From CAZTXD01 sp964617995 (GTDB lineage: Bacteria > Actinomycetota > Acidimicrobiia > Spongiisociales > ZC4RG35): a stretch of 49,939 nt of DNA. Under the pieces are notes generated by a model. The model made no database searches and was not told where the DNA came from. It saw only the letters and a list, made by a program, of their open reading frames with translations. Shown here piece by piece: positions 42,488-49,939 of the stretch. The first letter of the stretch is position 1; every line of letters starts with the position of its first letter. The position numbers and the translations under genes are program-made. The stretch lies in NCBI GenBank assembly GCA_964617995.1, contig CAZTXD010000007.1, forward strand, positions 1-49,939, read 5' to 3'.

Positions 42488-43761
42488 CTGGGTCGGTGGA
42501 GGAGGTTCTCGCTCGCATCGACGAGTCGTACGAGGACCTCGCCGATCTCGCCTTGCGTCTCGGCAACACCTATGGCCCGGTGGGAAACGAGGAGCCCACC
42601 GCCCGCCAGGTCCATGATTGGTACCGCGAGGAAGGCCTCGACGCCGACTTCGTCCCGATGGTGGAAGGGCGCGCCAGTGTGGTAGGACGCCTCCGCGGCG
42701 ACGGGACCGGTAGGTCGCTGATCTTCAACGCCCACCTCGACACCGAGGCCTCGGGCCCCGACTACGACAGCCTGATGAACGTGCCCGACCCCAACAAGGT
42801 GGGGGCGAGGCGCGATGGGGACCGCATCTACGGTCACACGGTCCAAAACGATCGGGGCTGCATGGCCGTTCAGATGATCGCCGGTCGGGCCATCAGCGAG
42901 GTCGGGGTGCCGCTGAAGGGCGATCTCCTGTTGAAATCGGCCGCCGGAGAGACCGGAGCGGCTCCCGTCGACGAGTACCAGGGGATGCGCTACGAGTCGA
43001 AGGGGTTCGGTACCTCCTACCTCGTTCAGCACGGGTACGGGGCCGACTACGCCGTCATCGCCGAGACCACCGACTTCTCCGCCTCCTGGCACCAGTGCGG
43101 TGCCACCTACTTCAAGGTGACCTCCCGCGGTCGGAACATGTACACGCCCCGTCTGGAGAGGGGCTCGTCGCTGCAGGACCATCCCAACGCCATCGTCCGG
43201 GCGGCCGCCATCGTCGGCGCCATCGAAGAGTGGGCGATCGAGTTCGAGCGACGGCGCACCCGCGAGACCCCTTGCGGCACCATGGCCCCCAAGGCACAGG
43301 TGGGCGCCATGCGCGGCGGAATTCCCTGGCGGCCCAACCGCTCCTCCACCTACGCCGCACTCTACGTCGACGTTCGCACGCTCCCGGACGAGGACGTGCG
43401 GCCGATACACACCGAACTGACCGACGTCGTGCGTGGAGTCGATCCGGGAGCAGAGGTCGATGTCATCATGTCCAAGGCCGGCTACGCCGCCACCGACGAG
43501 GCCATCGAGCCACTGATCTCCACGATCCGACGGGCGCACGAGCAGGTGCGAGGCGTTCCCATGCCGGAGCGGGCGGAAACGGCGGTGGTATCGATGTGGC
43601 GGGACACGAACGTGTACAACCGGGTGGGGATCCCCGCCCTCACCTTCGGTCCCAGCCGGGGCAAGGCGGCCGTGCAGGGCACCGGCTATATGGAGCTCTC
43701 GAACATGATCGAGGGCGCCAAGATCTACGCCCTCACCGCTCTCGAGATATGTGGGCGGTGA
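42484..43761 (+). CDS. M20-family metallopeptidase-like protein lacking some expected active-site residues
   Basis: A 425-residue protein of the ArgE/DapE/carboxypeptidase G2 (M20) fold. AHLDTE supplies His84 and catalytic-site Asp86, and NDRG supplies Asp123. At the usual catalytic Glu-Glu pair it has AGETG (Glu156 only), so the first Glu is Gly. The C-terminal metal His expected before YMEL is not evident (VQGTGYMEL). It may be a divergent amidase/carbamoylase or a pseudoenzyme. The ATG overlaps the AAA+ stop. Confidence 0.85.
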   Translation: MTGSVEEVLARIDESYEDLADLALRLGNTYGPVGNEEPTARQVHDWYREEGLDADFVPMVEGRASVVGRLRGDGTGRSLIFNAHLDTEASGPDYDSLMNVPDPNKVGARRDGDRIYGHTVQNDRGCMAVQMIAGRAISEVGVPLKGDLLLKSAAGETGAAPVDEYQGMRYESKGFGTSYLVQHGYGADYAVIAETTDFSASWHQCGATYFKVTSRGRNMYTPRLERGSSLQDHPNAIVRAAAIVGAIEEWAIEFERRRTRETPCGTMAPKAQVGAMRGGIPWRPNRSSTYAALYVDVRTLPDEDVRPIHTELTDVVRGVDPGAEVDVIMSKAGYAATDEAIEPLISTIRRAHEQVRGVPMPERAETAVVSMWRDTNVYNRVGIPALTFGPSRGKAAVQGTGYMELSNMIEGAKIYALTALEICGR

Positions 43762-43766
43762 TCTAG

Positions 43767-44993
43767 TTGACCACACGGCACGCTCCCGGCGAGCTCACCC
43801 CCAGGGACGCTCGCTTCAACGCGTGGCTGTCCTTCGTGGGAGCTGCGGTGGCCCTCACCGGCGTGCAGCTGATCGCTCCGTCGCTCCCCATCATGCGCGA
43901 CGCCCTCGGCCTGACCGACACCCAGCTGGCACTGGTCATGAGCGTCTACCTGTTACCGGCCGCGGTCGCCTCCATCCCCGTGGGTCTGCTGGCGGACCGG
44001 TTCGGGCGCCGCGTCATTCTGGGGAGCGCCCTGCTCCTCTTCGGGTTGGCGGGGCTGGCGCTCGTTTTCATCGACTCATACCCGGTGTTCCTGTCCGTGC
44101 GCTTCCTCCAGGGTCTCGCCTTTGCGGGGCTGCTTCCCCTCACCATGACGATCCTCGGCGACGCTTTCACAGGGTCACGACTCATCGGCGCCCAGGGTCA
44201 CCGATCGGTTGCGATGAGCATCGGGGATGGAGCTCTTCCCATCCTGGGAGGGCTGCTGGTAGTGGGAGGGTGGCAGCTCCCGTGGCTGGGTCAGGGGCTG
44301 GCGATCCCCCTTGGGGTTCTCGTGCTGTGGAGGCTGGTCGACGCTCCCGCCGTCAGAGCCAACAGCCGGGAGGGGCGTCTCCGTATCGGCGCGTTCCTGC
44401 GGCTGTTTCGCACCGGGTCGATCGTCGCCCTCCAGTACGCCGGCTTCCTCCGCATGTTCCTCAAGTTCGTGATCCTCACGTTCCTGCCGGTCTTCCTGGT
44501 GGACTTCCGTGAGCAGTCGGCGGCCTTCGCCGGCCTGGTGGTGGGCATCGCCGCCCTGGCCGGTACGGCCATAGCCGCGTCTTCGGGCCGGATCGCACGG
44601 CGGGGCAACCCCACACTGTGGATGATCGTTGGCGTCGCGGGAATGGGGTTGGCCCTGGTTTCCATGGTCCTCGTCCCTTGGGCAGGGGCGATCGTGGGGG
44701 CCGCCGTCGTATACGGGGCCAGCGATGGGCTGATGGGGGTGTTCACCAACTCATTCGTGACGGCAGCCACCAGCGCCGAGCAGAGAGCCAGCTTCGTCGC
44801 CGCCACCGGAGCGATCCGTAACTTTGCCAAGTTCATGGCGCCGGCCGCGTTCGCCGCTCTGACCATCGCCATACCGATGGTGCCCGCCTTCGTTCTGGTC
44901 GGAGTGCTGACGGTCGCATCGGTCGCGGTGATATCCCTGATCAGGCCGCTGGAGAGCCGTCTCGTCGATCGGGCGGCAGGGAGTGCGGGATGA
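43767..44993 (+). CDS. Major facilitator superfamily transporter
   Basis: A 408-residue protein with about twelve membrane segments and the MFS loop signature GLLADRFGRR (about 73-82). The start is TTG at 43767, six bases after the M20 stop. It overlaps the gntR start (ATGA). It likely imports or exports a metabolite of the same pathway. Its presence beside TctABC means that the locus has two transport systems. Confidence 0.92.
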   Translation: MTTRHAPGELTPRDARFNAWLSFVGAAVALTGVQLIAPSLPIMRDALGLTDTQLALVMSVYLLPAAVASIPVGLLADRFGRRVILGSALLLFGLAGLALVFIDSYPVFLSVRFLQGLAFAGLLPLTMTILGDAFTGSRLIGAQGHRSVAMSIGDGALPILGGLLVVGGWQLPWLGQGLAIPLGVLVLWRLVDAPAVRANSREGRLRIGAFLRLFRTGSIVALQYAGFLRMFLKFVILTFLPVFLVDFREQSAAFAGLVVGIAALAGTAIAASSGRIARRGNPTLWMIVGVAGMGLALVSMVLVPWAGAIVGAAVVYGASDGLMGVFTNSFVTAATSAEQRASFVAATGAIRNFAKFMAPAAFAALTIAIPMVPAFVLVGVLTVASVAVISLIRPLESRLVDRAAGSAG

Positions 44994-45724
44994 GCGTCCA
45001 ACCGGCCGGCCACGCCCACGGACAGGAACGTCCGGAGACGACACTCGAACAGTTGACGGCGGCCGCCCGGGAGACCTTCCGCACCGCCGAGGAGCGTGCC
45101 GTTGCCGTCATCCGTAACGCCATCTTCACCGGGATCTTCAAACCGGGGGAGCGTCTACCCCAGGATCGCCTCGCCCGCCTCCTCAACGTCAGCCGCCAAC
45201 CCATTCGCTCCGCCCTGCGCCAGGTCGAATCGGAGGGTCTGGTCGAGATGCATGCCCACAGGGGGGCGACGGTGAGGGTGCTGTCGCCCGAAGAGGTGGT
45301 GGATCTGTACGAGATGAGGATCCTCGTAGAGAGCTACGCCCTGAAAAAGACCGTGCGATCGATCGACGACGGCCAGCTCGCCGAGCTGTACCGCATGGCA
45401 GAGCGCCTGGAAGCAGCGCCCGACCACGAGACGTGGATGGTGGCCCGCCACGCCTTCTACGAGTACCTGTACTCGATCGGCAATACCCCCCGGGTCGTCA
45501 GCACCGTCATGCAGCTCCGGGCCGAGGTCAGCCGCTACACCGTGGGTCTGGGAGACCCTCGATCGCAGACCCACCTCGAGCTGCTCGATCGCATCAGCCT
45601 CGACGACCCCGATCTGGCGGCGTCATGGCTCGAGGCCCATCTACGTCATGTTGCCCGGACGCGTCGCCGTCAGGTGGAAGAGCTCGGATCGGGCGCCGAG
45701 GACTCTCCGGGCGGTCTCCCTTGA
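44990..45724 (+). CDS. GntR-family transcriptional regulator (FCD subfamily)
   Basis: A 244-residue protein. The winged helix is at about 50-85 (RLPQDRLARLLNVSRQPIRSALRQVESEGLV as short blocks LARLLNVSRQPIRSAL and VESEGLV). The FCD-type ligand domain follows, with HAFYEYLYS and a late HLELLD/HLRHVAR. It is probably the repressor of both arms through the GATTGGATCCAATC palindrome. It is only 36 percent alike by eye in its helix region to the GntR at 6537, so the two loci are separately controlled. Confidence 0.92.
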   Translation: MSVQPAGHAHGQERPETTLEQLTAAARETFRTAEERAVAVIRNAIFTGIFKPGERLPQDRLARLLNVSRQPIRSALRQVESEGLVEMHAHRGATVRVLSPEEVVDLYEMRILVESYALKKTVRSIDDGQLAELYRMAERLEAAPDHETWMVARHAFYEYLYSIGNTPRVVSTVMQLRAEVSRYTVGLGDPRSQTHLELLDRISLDDPDLAASWLEAHLRHVARTRRRQVEELGSGAEDSPGGLP

Positions 45725-45764
45725 GCTCTCCGGTCAGCACCGGCCCCGGAACGGGGAGGTAGCG

Positions 45765-47285
45765 GTGGAGATCTTCGACACGATGATGTCGGGGCTTTCG
45801 ATGCTCCTCGAGTGGCCCCTCCCGCTGTGGTTCGCCATCGGGATGATCAACGGGATGATCTTCGGGCTCCTGCCCGGCCTCAGCGGCTCGGTCGGCATCG
45901 CCTTGATGATCCCGCTCACGTTCGGCTTCAACACCGGTGAGGCGATGGCGTTGTTCGTGGCCGCCCTCGGCGGCCAGACCTTCTCGGGTTCGCTCACTGC
46001 CATCCTCTTGAACACCCCTGGAACGGCTCCCAACGCCGCCACCACCCTCGACGGCTACCCCCTGGCGCGCCTGGGGCGAGGAGGGTTCGCCATCGGTATC
46101 TCCGCGGCCGCGTCGGCGATGGGTTCGGTCATCGGGCTGGTCGTGCTGGTGGCTCTGCTCCCGTTCGTGCGGGAGATCATCCTGTCGTTCAGCTTCCCCG
46201 AGTTCACGATGCTGGCCGTGCTGGGCCTGGCGGCCATCGCCGCCGCATCGACGGGATCCCTGGCCAAGGGTCTCATCTCCGGCGGTATCGGGCTGATGCT
46301 CTCGTTCGTGGGCTTCTCGCCCATCGCCGGGGAGCTGCGCTACGTCTTCGGCATCACCCAGCTCTGGCAGGGCGTTGACCTTATCGCCGCCCTGATCGGT
46401 CTATTCGCCATCTCGGAGGTCATCCGACTCCTGGTGCGACAGGAGACCATATCGGTCGACCTCGGCGACGTGCGCTTTCCCAAGAAGGATGTGTGGGAGG
46501 GGGTCACCTTCGTGTTCCGGCATCCCTGGCTCCTGATCCGCAGCTCGGTGCTCGGCACCGGCATCGGTGCGGTCCCGGGAGTGGGCGGGACGGTCGCCTC
46601 TTTCCTGGCCTACTTCCAGGCCGTCCACAGCTCCAAGGACCCTGAGAACTTCGGCCGGGGGGATCCTCGGGGAGTCCTGGCTCCGGAGGCGGCCAACGAC
46701 GCCAAGGACGCGGGCTCTGCCCTTCCGTCCCTCGCCTTCGGTCTGCCGGGGAGCTCCGACTGGGCGATCATCCTCGGTGCTCTCGTCCTCCACGGTGTAA
46801 ACCCCGGGCCGAACCTCATCAGGGAATCGCCCGACGTTGTGTGGATCGCCCTCTGGGTGCTGTTCTTCGCCAGTTTCGCCGACTCGCTGATCGGCATCTT
46901 CGCGGCACCGTACCTCGTGAAGGTGACGCGGGTGCCGCCGTCGATCCTGGCGCCGATAGTGGCGACCCTCGCCCTGGTGGGGGCCTACGGCCTTCAGCGT
47001 CAGTTCGTCGACGTCATCTTCACGATCCTCTTCGGGGTCCTCGGCTACTACATGCGCCGCCACCATGTGCCCCTGGTTCCGCTCGTCCTCGGGCTTCTGT
47101 TGGGAGCGTCGGCCGAACGTGCCTTCTTCCAGTCGCTGCAGGTCTTCGATCAGGGCCTGTGGATATTCGTCACCCGCCCCATCTCACTGATCCTCGTGAT
47201 CCTGACCGTGCTGATCTTCGTCCTGCCGGTGATCACCACCCGCCGGCGTGCCCGCTCCATGGAGGCGATGAATGCGTCCGGGTGA
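45765..47285 (+). CDS. tctA: Tripartite tricarboxylate transporter large membrane subunit TctA
   Basis: A 506-residue membrane protein. The N-terminal signature LLPGLSGSVGIALMIPLTF (seen as LPGLSGSVG) and the later GAVPGVGGTVASFLAY repeat are typical of TctA. GTG 45765 is chosen because GGGGAGGT lies just upstream; this also gives the normal family length. It carries the substrate across the membrane using the ion gradient. It overlaps TctB by 14 bases. Confidence 0.95.
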   Translation: MEIFDTMMSGLSMLLEWPLPLWFAIGMINGMIFGLLPGLSGSVGIALMIPLTFGFNTGEAMALFVAALGGQTFSGSLTAILLNTPGTAPNAATTLDGYPLARLGRGGFAIGISAAASAMGSVIGLVVLVALLPFVREIILSFSFPEFTMLAVLGLAAIAAASTGSLAKGLISGGIGLMLSFVGFSPIAGELRYVFGITQLWQGVDLIAALIGLFAISEVIRLLVRQETISVDLGDVRFPKKDVWEGVTFVFRHPWLLIRSSVLGTGIGAVPGVGGTVASFLAYFQAVHSSKDPENFGRGDPRGVLAPEAANDAKDAGSALPSLAFGLPGSSDWAIILGALVLHGVNPGPNLIRESPDVVWIALWVLFFASFADSLIGIFAAPYLVKVTRVPPSILAPIVATLALVGAYGLQRQFVDVIFTILFGVLGYYMRRHHVPLVPLVLGLLLGASAERAFFQSLQVFDQGLWIFVTRPISLILVILTVLIFVLPVITTRRRARSMEAMNASG

Positions 47286-47820
47286 ACGGAACCTCATGCT
47301 CATCTTCCTGGCGCTGGCTCTGGGTGGTGCTCTTTTCTCACTCGATTTCGACCTTCCGGAGGCACGGCTGTTCCCGCTGATCACCGGGGTCATCACCTCG
47401 GTCCTGATAGTCGCCTACTTCGTCGTGATGTCGATTCCGGCCCTCAAGGAGCCATTGAACGCCTACCTCGAAGACGACATCTTCATGAAGATCAGCGCAG
47501 CCGCCGACGGTATCGGGGAGGCGGAAGCGGAGGAGGCCGCAGCGATCTCGCATCCCCGCAGCGAGGTGCCGGACCCAGTCCGTCGCCGTCGGGAACTCAT
47601 CCTCTTCGCCTACCTCGGGGGTTTCGGCCTCCTGGCGTGGATCGTCGGCCTGGCCATCGCCTCGCCGATCTTCCTGTTCGCGGTGATCTACGGCTACTCA
47701 CGCGACTCGCTCAAGAGAGCCGTCTTCGTCACTGTGGCCACGACCCTCTTCCTCCACGTCATGTTCGTCGAGGTGCTGAGGCTCCGACCCCATTTCGGTC
47801 TGCTGAGGAACCTGTTTTGA
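47272..47820 (+). CDS. tctB: Tripartite tricarboxylate transporter small membrane subunit TctB
   Basis: A 182-residue protein with four hydrophobic segments separated by an acidic, cytoplasmic loop (AADGIGEAEAEEAAA, about 76-95). This is the size and layout of TctB. It follows TctA in the standard transporter unit. Confidence 0.9.
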   Translation: MRPGERNLMLIFLALALGGALFSLDFDLPEARLFPLITGVITSVLIVAYFVVMSIPALKEPLNAYLEDDIFMKISAAADGIGEAEAEEAAAISHPRSEVPDPVRRRRELILFAYLGGFGLLAWIVGLAIASPIFLFAVIYGYSRDSLKRAVFVTVATTLFLHVMFVEVLRLRPHFGLLRNLF

Positions 47821-47890
47821 ACACCAGCGAGTTCACCCGCAAGAGAAAGGAAGGTGAGTCCGTGAGGACCACCCACAGGAAGGAGACGAT

Positions 47891-48898
47891 ATGAGAGAAA
47901 GACGAAGGCGCAGACCGGGCGTCATTGCCGTTGCGATGGTCCTGGTCCTCGGGCTGGTTGTCGCCGCATGCGGAGATGCTGGGGACGACTATCCCTCGGA
48001 GAACTTCACATGGGTTGTTCCGTACAGCCCGGGTGGAGGATTCGACACCTACTCGCGCGGATTCGCCGAGGTCATGGCCGCCACCCAACTCCCCGAAGGG
48101 GTCAACGTGAGTGTGGAGAACATCACTCCGATCGCGGAAGCCCTCAGCAGGGTCTACAACTCCGACTCGCATTACGAGCTGGCGATCCTGCCGATGCCGG
48201 CAGCCGCCGCCCAGGAGATCCAGTTCCCCGACATCGCCCAATGGGAGACCGACAACTTCACGATTCTCGGATCGATGGAGGAGAACGCCTACGTCGTCTA
48301 CGCGGCGGCCGACGGCCCGTACCAGTCCTATGAGGACCTGGACGGCGTCGCCGACCTCAGGGCTCTGACCGTGGAGCGAGGCTCGTCATCCGGGCTCGCA
48401 ACCGCGGTGGCGATCCGCTCACTTGGACTCGACGCCGACCTGACGTTTGGGGCTGAAGGTTCCCAGGAGGTGGGCACCGCCCTGTTGCGGGGCGACGTGG
48501 ACTTCATCGTCTACGGCACGAGCGACATGATCGGGTTCATAGAGTCCGGTGACATGATCCCCCTGCTCTTCCTGGGCGCTGAGGATCAGCGACCTGAGGG
48601 ATACGACTGGCTCACCGACGTTCCCAGTGTCGCCGACATCGGTTACCCGGAGTTGGTAGGCGCGGTTACGGAGATGAGAGTCATCGTTGGCCCGGCGAAC
48701 CTCCCCGACGATGTGGTCGAGGAGCTCGAGCAGATCGTCAGCGACACGCTGTTCGGTGAGGAGTTCGCGGCGTGGGCCGAGGAGGCCGACCGTCCGATCG
48801 TCCCCAGGGACGCAGCGTCGACCCGCGATGCGAGGCAGAACCAAATCGAAACGATGCAAGAGCTCGTTCCCCGACGGGCGGAGGATGGCCTGATCTAG
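47891..48898 (+). CDS. tctC: Tripartite tricarboxylate transporter substrate-binding lipoprotein TctC
   Basis: A 335-residue exported binding protein. The signal peptide ends in lipobox VVAACGD (Cys about 27). VVPYSPGGGFDTYSR (about 41-55) is the TctC/Bug family carboxylate-binding start. AAGGAG precedes the ATG. It binds a small carboxylate or related amide; the ligand is unknown. The order A-B-C differs from the usual C-B-A but is seen in other bacteria. Confidence 0.94.
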   Translation: MRERRRRRPGVIAVAMVLVLGLVVAACGDAGDDYPSENFTWVVPYSPGGGFDTYSRGFAEVMAATQLPEGVNVSVENITPIAEALSRVYNSDSHYELAILPMPAAAAQEIQFPDIAQWETDNFTILGSMEENAYVVYAAADGPYQSYEDLDGVADLRALTVERGSSSGLATAVAIRSLGLDADLTFGAEGSQEVGTALLRGDVDFIVYGTSDMIGFIESGDMIPLLFLGAEDQRPEGYDWLTDVPSVADIGYPELVGAVTEMRVIVGPANLPDDVVEELEQIVSDTLFGEEFAAWAEEADRPIVPRDAASTRDARQNQIETMQELVPRRAEDGLI

Positions 48899-48997
48899 CT
48901 GCCTCCCGTGGGGCGGCCTGTCGCCGTGGCCCGCGGTCACGGCGACTGGCCGCCCAACGCAGCCGGAGACGCCAGATGGAAATCGATGGAGGTGGAT

Positions 48998-49657
48998 GTG
49001 CCTGAGCCGTCCTGGCGGGAGGTGATGTCCACCGAGGACGAGGCCGTCCTCGCCGGGTATGCGCGGCCCCGCCGCGCTTTCTCGGGGACGGCACCGACAC
49101 TCGTCGTGATCGACGTGACCGAGTCTTTCTTCGGGCCCGACCTGCCAGTTCTGGAGGCGCAGAAAACGACCCGACAAGCGTGCGGCAGCCGGGCCTGGCG
49201 GACCCTTCCCTGGACGACGCGGATCCTAGGGCACTTCCGCCAGCATTCATTGCCGGTCGTGTTTACCGTCCCGGACGCCAACCAGTCGTGGGCGGGAGCC
49301 GCAACACGAGGAGCCGTGAGCGCTTCCCAGGCCACGACGCTGATGATCGAACCTGAGCCCGGGGAGACGGTTATCGCCAAGGCCAAGGCCAGCGCCTTCT
49401 TCGGCACCTCCCTCATCAGCGGGCTGCTGAGTCGACGCTGCGACTCGGTGGTGTTGGCGGGAGGGACCACTTCGGGCTGTGTGAGGGCCACAGCCGTGGA
49501 CGCCACCTCCTACGGATTCGACGTGTTGGTTCCTGAGGAGGCCTGTTTCGATCGGGCCGCTTTGAGTCACGCCGTCGCCCTCCGCGAGATCGAAGCCAAG
49601 TACGGCCGTGTCCTTCCCGCCGAGGAGGTCATCAGGCTCGTCTCGTATCACTCCTGA
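48998..49657 (+). CDS. Isochorismatase-family cysteine hydrolase (amidase)
   Basis: A 219-residue cysteine hydrolase. The triad is Asp39 (VVIDVTES), Lys128 (AKAKASAFFGT) and Cys161 (GTTSGCVRATAVDA). Members hydrolyse carbamoyl or amide bonds (N-carbamoylsarcosine, ureidoacrylate in RutB, maleamate). The GTG at 48998 is favoured by GGAGGTGGAT immediately upstream; ATG 48986 and an earlier frame start are alternatives. It could release ammonia or CO2 from the ring-opened product. Confidence 0.92.
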   Translation: MPEPSWREVMSTEDEAVLAGYARPRRAFSGTAPTLVVIDVTESFFGPDLPVLEAQKTTRQACGSRAWRTLPWTTRILGHFRQHSLPVVFTVPDANQSWAGAATRGAVSASQATTLMIEPEPGETVIAKAKASAFFGTSLISGLLSRRCDSVVLAGGTTSGCVRATAVDATSYGFDVLVPEEACFDRAALSHAVALREIEAKYGRVLPAEEVIRLVSYHS

Positions 49658-49901
49658 CGCGGATTCGGACGTCGCCGCCTCGGATGTTGGCGTTCGGGAG
49701 GTGCTGTCCCTATCGAGTCTCCCACTGGATGCCATCGTCGAAGCTGGCCGATCCCTTGGGTGCGATACCGTCTTGTCCGAACCTCAGCCACGAGCAGGAC
49801 TTCACCCGCAGTTCTTGTGGTCGATCGGTTCCTCTCGGTCGCGCGCTCGGTGTCACACCCCGGTCGTAGATTTCGGCTGCACCACGACAGGAGGGAACCC
49901 G

Positions 49902-49939
49902 ATGAAACTGTTCGTCGCCACCGAAGCAACCGATGAAAC
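49902..49939 (+). CDS. Start of a partial gene at the window edge, unrecognised
   Basis: GGAGGGAACCCG precedes an ATG at 49902, followed by 12 sense codons (MKLFVATEATDE) to the window edge. The ribosome site and spacing support a real start. The fragment is too short to assign. The 244 bases before it (49658-49901) hold no recognised gene. Confidence 0.6.
   Translation, partial: MKLFVATEATDE

Overview
The window is GC-rich (roughly 65 percent by eye) and gene-dense. It contains two F420/flavin-type luciferase-like oxidoreductases, a DUF2786 protein, ArsR/SRPBCC pairs and many GTG or TTG starts behind strong GGAGG ribosome sites. Together these point to an actinomycetote, perhaps an Acidimicrobiia-like lineage; that placement is inference. 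I saw no rRNA, tRNA, CRISPR array, transposase or prophage genes.

Layout. (1) 1-10.2 kb: a minus-strand operon of an ABC ATPase and a three-subunit molybdenum hydroxylase (FAD subunit, 2Fe-2S subunit, large subunit), followed by a second, overlapping large-subunit gene cut by the window edge. The permeases and binding lipoprotein of the same ABC transporter lie 2 kb away, beyond a divergent amidohydrolase and a GntR regulator. Near-identical AT-rich palindromes precede both halves. (2) 10.5-19.8 kb: a luciferase-like monooxygenase and a divergent MarR regulator, then hydantoinase/oxoprolinase-type HyuA-HyuB divergent from SDR, DMT exporter, aminotransferase and HpcH-type aldolase. The same 18-bp operator-like element sits in both divergent promoters. 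(3) 20-32.3 kb: mixed genes: alpha/beta hydrolase, MFS, DUF2786, amidohydrolase, a membrane SRPBCC-lipase fusion, SnoaL-like, HD-GYP/LuxR, methyltransferase and an ArsR-SRPBCC-monooxygenase-SRPBCC operon. It also holds intergenic repeats and a 0.5-kb stretch that folds like a structured RNA. (4) 32.6-49.9 kb: a second catabolic locus. The minus-strand arm has RidA, CoxG-like, FAD, Fe-S and large Mo-hydroxylase subunits, alpha/beta hydrolase, cyclic amidohydrolase and a luciferase-like oxidoreductase. The plus-strand arm has a bicupin, a Pch2/TRIP13-like AAA+ ATPase, an M20-like protein, MFS, GntR, the tripartite TctABC transporter and a cysteine hydrolase. The arms diverge from a promoter whose spacer is a perfect 14-bp palindrome. 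A degenerate copy lies upstream of the Mo-hydroxylase genes.

How it fits together (inference). Both large loci look like inducible pathways for taking up, hydroxylating and hydrolytically opening N-containing rings or amides. The second has counterparts of several Rut uracil-pathway enzyme classes (luciferase-like monooxygenase, RidA, isochorismatase-fold amidase, alpha/beta hydrolase) plus a Mo-hydroxylase and a DHOase-type cyclic amidohydrolase. The substrate cannot be read from sequence. The least expected points are the Pch2/TRIP13-like ATPase next to an M20 protein lacking expected catalytic residues, and the candidate structured RNA at 25.39-25.75 kb.
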